Source: an uncultured Lachnospiraceae bacterium (GTDB lineage Bacteria > Bacillota_A > Clostridia > Lachnospirales > Lachnospiraceae). From it: a DNA stretch of 7,258 bases. Made by a program: the position numbers and the translations under genes. This document shows positions 5,886-7,258 of the stretch, one piece after another. The number at the start of each line of letters is the position of its first letter. Positions within the stretch are counted from its first letter, which is position 1. The stretch covers positions 1 to 7,258 of the forward strand of contig CAJKKX010000114.1 in the NCBI GenBank assembly GCA_905200565.1, written 5' to 3'. The notes under the pieces were generated by a model, which had not been told where the DNA came from, did not search any database, and saw only the letters and a program-made list of their open reading frames with translations.

Positions 5886-6787
5886 GCCTGATACGTCACG
5901 AACATATCTATCAGGCAATCAAAGAGGAACATGAAAAACACAATTATCCGATTCTTACATTGTGTAAACTTGGTGGGATTTCCAGGGCAGCCTATTACAA
6001 ATGGCTTAATCATAAAGAAACAGCTAATGATAAATTGAATCAGGAATTGGCAGATAAACTGGAACAATTGCATGAAAAGCATCCAGATATGGGCTACAGA
6101 AGGCTGAATGACAAATTACGGCATGATGACAGTATCCTTGTGAATGACAAGCGAATTCTTCGCATTTGTAGAAAGAAACAAATCAAATCAAACTTAAAGT
6201 ATCGTTATGACGGATGCACAAGACCGTCAAAAAATCCTGCATTTATTGCAGAAAATGTTCTTAATAGAGATTTTACGGCAGAACATCCAAATGAGAAATG
6301 GGTTACAGATGTGACCGAATTTAAGTATGGAACTACGTTTGATAACGTACACAAACTATATTTAAGTGCTATCTTAGATTTATGTGATCACCGTCCTGTC
6401 GCATATGTTATTGGGGATAGTAATAATAATACACTTGTGTTTGAAACATTTGATATGGCAGTTGCTGCGAATCCGGATGCTCATCCGATTTTTCACAGTG
6501 ACAGAGGATGCCAATACACATCCCGAACATTCCATCAGAAGTTAGAAGCAGCTGGAATGACACAAAGCATGTCACGAGTAGCCCACTGCACAGATAATGG
6601 GCCGATGGAGGGGTTCTGGGGAATCCTAAAACGAGAAATGTACTACAAACAGAAATTTCATACCAGAGAAGAATTAGTTCGGGCAATTACGGAATATATG
6701 GATTACTATACAAACGACCGTCCACAGCGTGGACTCGGAATCCTAACACCGATGGAATTTTACGAAAAACAATTATTAGCAGCATAA
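5882..6787 (+). CDS. IS3-family transposase OrfB (DDE catalytic domain)
   Basis: OrfB is the catalytic part of the IS transposase, made mainly as an OrfAB fusion by -1 frameshifting. An N-terminal helical HTH_21-like segment (SLIRHEHIYQAIKEEH...GISRAAYYKWL) and the family MGYRRLNDKL region precede an integrase-type rve core. With residue 1 at 5882 the catalytic triad is Asp143 (WVTDVTEF), Asp207 (FHSDRGCQYTS) and Glu243 (DNGPMEGFWG). Exactly 35 residues separate the second Asp from the Glu, the IS3 hallmark. The end is intact (RPQRGLGILTPMEFYEKQL). There is no ATG near the front. The start given is a CTG 5 nt after AGGAGG that begins the conserved SLIRHE segment; a TTG at 5960 is the first standard alternative codon but would delete part of the conserved N-terminus. 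In the fusion the frame is entered at 5855. Confidence 0.9.
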   Translation: MSLIRHEHIYQAIKEEHEKHNYPILTLCKLGGISRAAYYKWLNHKETANDKLNQELADKLEQLHEKHPDMGYRRLNDKLRHDDSILVNDKRILRICRKKQIKSNLKYRYDGCTRPSKNPAFIAENVLNRDFTAEHPNEKWVTDVTEFKYGTTFDNVHKLYLSAILDLCDHRPVAYVIGDSNNNTLVFETFDMAVAANPDAHPIFHSDRGCQYTSRTFHQKLEAAGMTQSMSRVAHCTDNGPMEGFWGILKREMYYKQKFHTREELVRAITEYMDYYTNDRPQRGLGILTPMEFYEKQLLAA

Positions 6788-6816
6788 AAATGTTGCCCGG
6801 CATATACCGGGCAACA
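6786..6816 (-). terminator. Hairpin terminator at the IS right end, facing leftward transcription
   Basis: A perfect 10-bp stem (TGTTGCCCGG 6791-6800, CCGGGCAACA 6807-6816) with a 6-nt loop lies 3 nt after the orfB stop. On the minus strand it is followed directly by five T (6786-6790), a standard intrinsic terminator. It would stop leftward transcription from the LRR gene before it runs antisense into orfB. On the plus strand the nearest T-run comes only 12 nt after the stem (6829-6835), so termination of the transposase mRNA there would be weaker. Confidence 0.75.
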
Positions 6817-6823
6817 CAAAACT

Positions 6824-6863
6824 TTATATTTTTTTAATTGTCTACTTGACGGGGCGCACACCA
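6824..6863 (-). repeat. Right terminal inverted repeat of the IS
   Basis: Read on the minus strand it starts TGGTGTGCGCCC, contains GTAGACA (6839-6845) and ends in an A-rich run, matching 5147-5186 at 30 of 40 positions without gaps. On the plus strand the element therefore ends ...CACACCA. The outer differences from the left repeat are mostly A/G changes. Confidence 0.72.
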
Positions 6864-6887
6864 ACTCCGCTTCGGGGTATCCTTTTT
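6864..6887 (+). terminator. Possible small plus-strand terminator just outside the IS
   Basis: ACTCCG (6864-6869) can pair with CGGGGT (6873-6878), with one G-U pair, across a 3-nt loop. A run of five T follows at 6883-6887 after ATCC. It could end transposase transcription leaving the IS. The stem is short and the T-run is not adjacent, so this is tentative. Confidence 0.3.
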
Positions 6888-6906
6888 GATATACTGTTTT
6901 TATTTT

Positions 6907-7258
6907 CTATTTTACTTTTGCCTTCTTGCTGCTTCCTGCCTTTTTCAGTTTCTTCAGAAGCGCCGCTTTCTGGCTCTTCTTCATCTTCTTTGCGCTGACA
7001 GTAAGCTTCGCTGAGGTCTTTTTAAATGCGCCGGACTTAATGCTCTTTAATGCTTTGCCCTTTAACTGAACTGTTTTCAGATTCTTACATCCCTGGAATG
7101 CCTGTTTGCCGATCGTTGCGACATTGACGCCCAGGACTACCTTTTTCAGCTTGGTATTTCCTTTCATGACTTTGGCTCCAACCTCTACGACTTTAAAGGT
7201 CACGCCGGAAATCTTAACCGTTGCCGGAACATTCAGTTTCGTTGCTTTCTTCTTCTTA
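6907..7258 (-). CDS. Leucine-rich-repeat surface protein, C-terminal part (cut by window edge)
   Basis: Only the last 117 residues are visible; the reading frame is open to the window edge and the true start lies beyond 7258. A GTG at 7201-7203 is an internal valine codon, not the start. The piece holds a LNVPATVKISG strand region, BspA-type leucine-rich repeats (LKKVVLGVNVATIGKQAFQGC) and a basic tail ending SKKAKVK. It aligns without large gaps to the C-terminal part of the protein at 4213-5013 (KLSVPATVKIKGETYKV..., QAFSGCRNLK.IQLKGKALRK, KKTSAK). The two are probably paralogous exported proteins sharing a C-terminal cap. The N-terminal domains of this copy, including any signal peptide, are unknown. 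The hairpin at 6786-6816 is a likely terminator for it, inside the IS; its original terminator may have been displaced. Confidence 0.82.
   Translation of the reverse strand, partial: KKKKATKLNVPATVKISGVTFKVVEVGAKVMKGNTKLKKVVLGVNVATIGKQAFQGCKNLKTVQLKGKALKSIKSGAFKKTSAKLTVSAKKMKKSQKAALLKKLKKAGSSKKAKVK

Larger units (their letters stand above)
5147..6863 (+). mobile_element. IS3-family insertion sequence (IS150-like), complete
   Basis: The element is about 1717 bp under the boundary model of 40-bp imperfect terminal inverted repeats that begin TG and end CA, as is usual for IS3-family elements. It contains orfA and orfB in the -1 relation, a slippery A AAA AAA heptamer and an intact DD(35)E transposase, so it may be active. 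It is visibly richer in A+T than its neighbours and is the only plus-strand coding segment, consistent with recent acquisition. No matching 3-5 bp target duplication was found at these or nearby boundaries, so the outermost few bases are uncertain. It has landed between two LRR protein genes without breaking either. Confidence 0.88.

Noticed and set aside
1..7258. CRISPR array, tRNA, rRNA or phage genes
   Set aside because: No regularly spaced repeats, no cloverleaf-like segments and no phage-type proteins were seen; no gap above 300 bases lacks a gene.

Overview
The window looks like chromosomal DNA of an anaerobic Gram-positive Clostridia, most likely a Lachnospiraceae-type gut bacterium. 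This is inferred from the short Firmicutes-type NagB, the FIVAR/leucine-rich-repeat secreted proteins with lysine-rich tails, strong GGAGG ribosome sites, and moderate-GC genes next to an AT-richer insertion sequence. The genus cannot be fixed from the sequence alone.

Apart from the insertion sequence, every gene lies on the minus strand, so the transcription order runs from high to low coordinates. At the right edge is the 3' part of a secreted leucine-rich-repeat (LRR) protein gene (6907-7258, cut by the window). Then comes a complete IS3-family element on the plus strand (about 5147-6863). Left of it, a strong promoter (5058-5086) drives a tightly spaced set: a secreted FIVAR+LRR protein (4213-5013), a histidine phosphatase (3467-4195), a DUF554 membrane protein (2772-3455) and an exported CE4 polysaccharide deacetylase with wall-binding repeats (1633-2754). 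The gaps between these are 11-17 nt.

A second promoter (1583-1611) sits in the 81-nt gap after the deacetylase. It starts a second unit: a small CBM9-like protein without a signal peptide (946-1551), nagB (198-926) and the start of nagA (1-122, cut by the window). nagA and nagB convert N-acetylglucosamine-6-phosphate to fructose-6-phosphate, so this half is amino-sugar catabolism. The upstream half is a mixed cell-surface/envelope group, and the deacetylase is the plausible thematic link because it acts on N-acetylglucosamine polymers.

The insertion sequence carries orfA and orfB in exactly the -1 relation, with an A AAA AAA slippery heptamer, a DD(35)E catalytic triad and 40-bp imperfect terminal inverted repeats ending in TG...CA. 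It separates two genes whose products share a nearly alignable C-terminal LRR and basic tail. No previously undescribed system is evident. The points most worth a second look are the IS boundaries and missing target duplication, the inward-facing terminator at the IS right end, the CBM9-like gene in the nag operon, and the nagB-nagA intercistronic hairpin.
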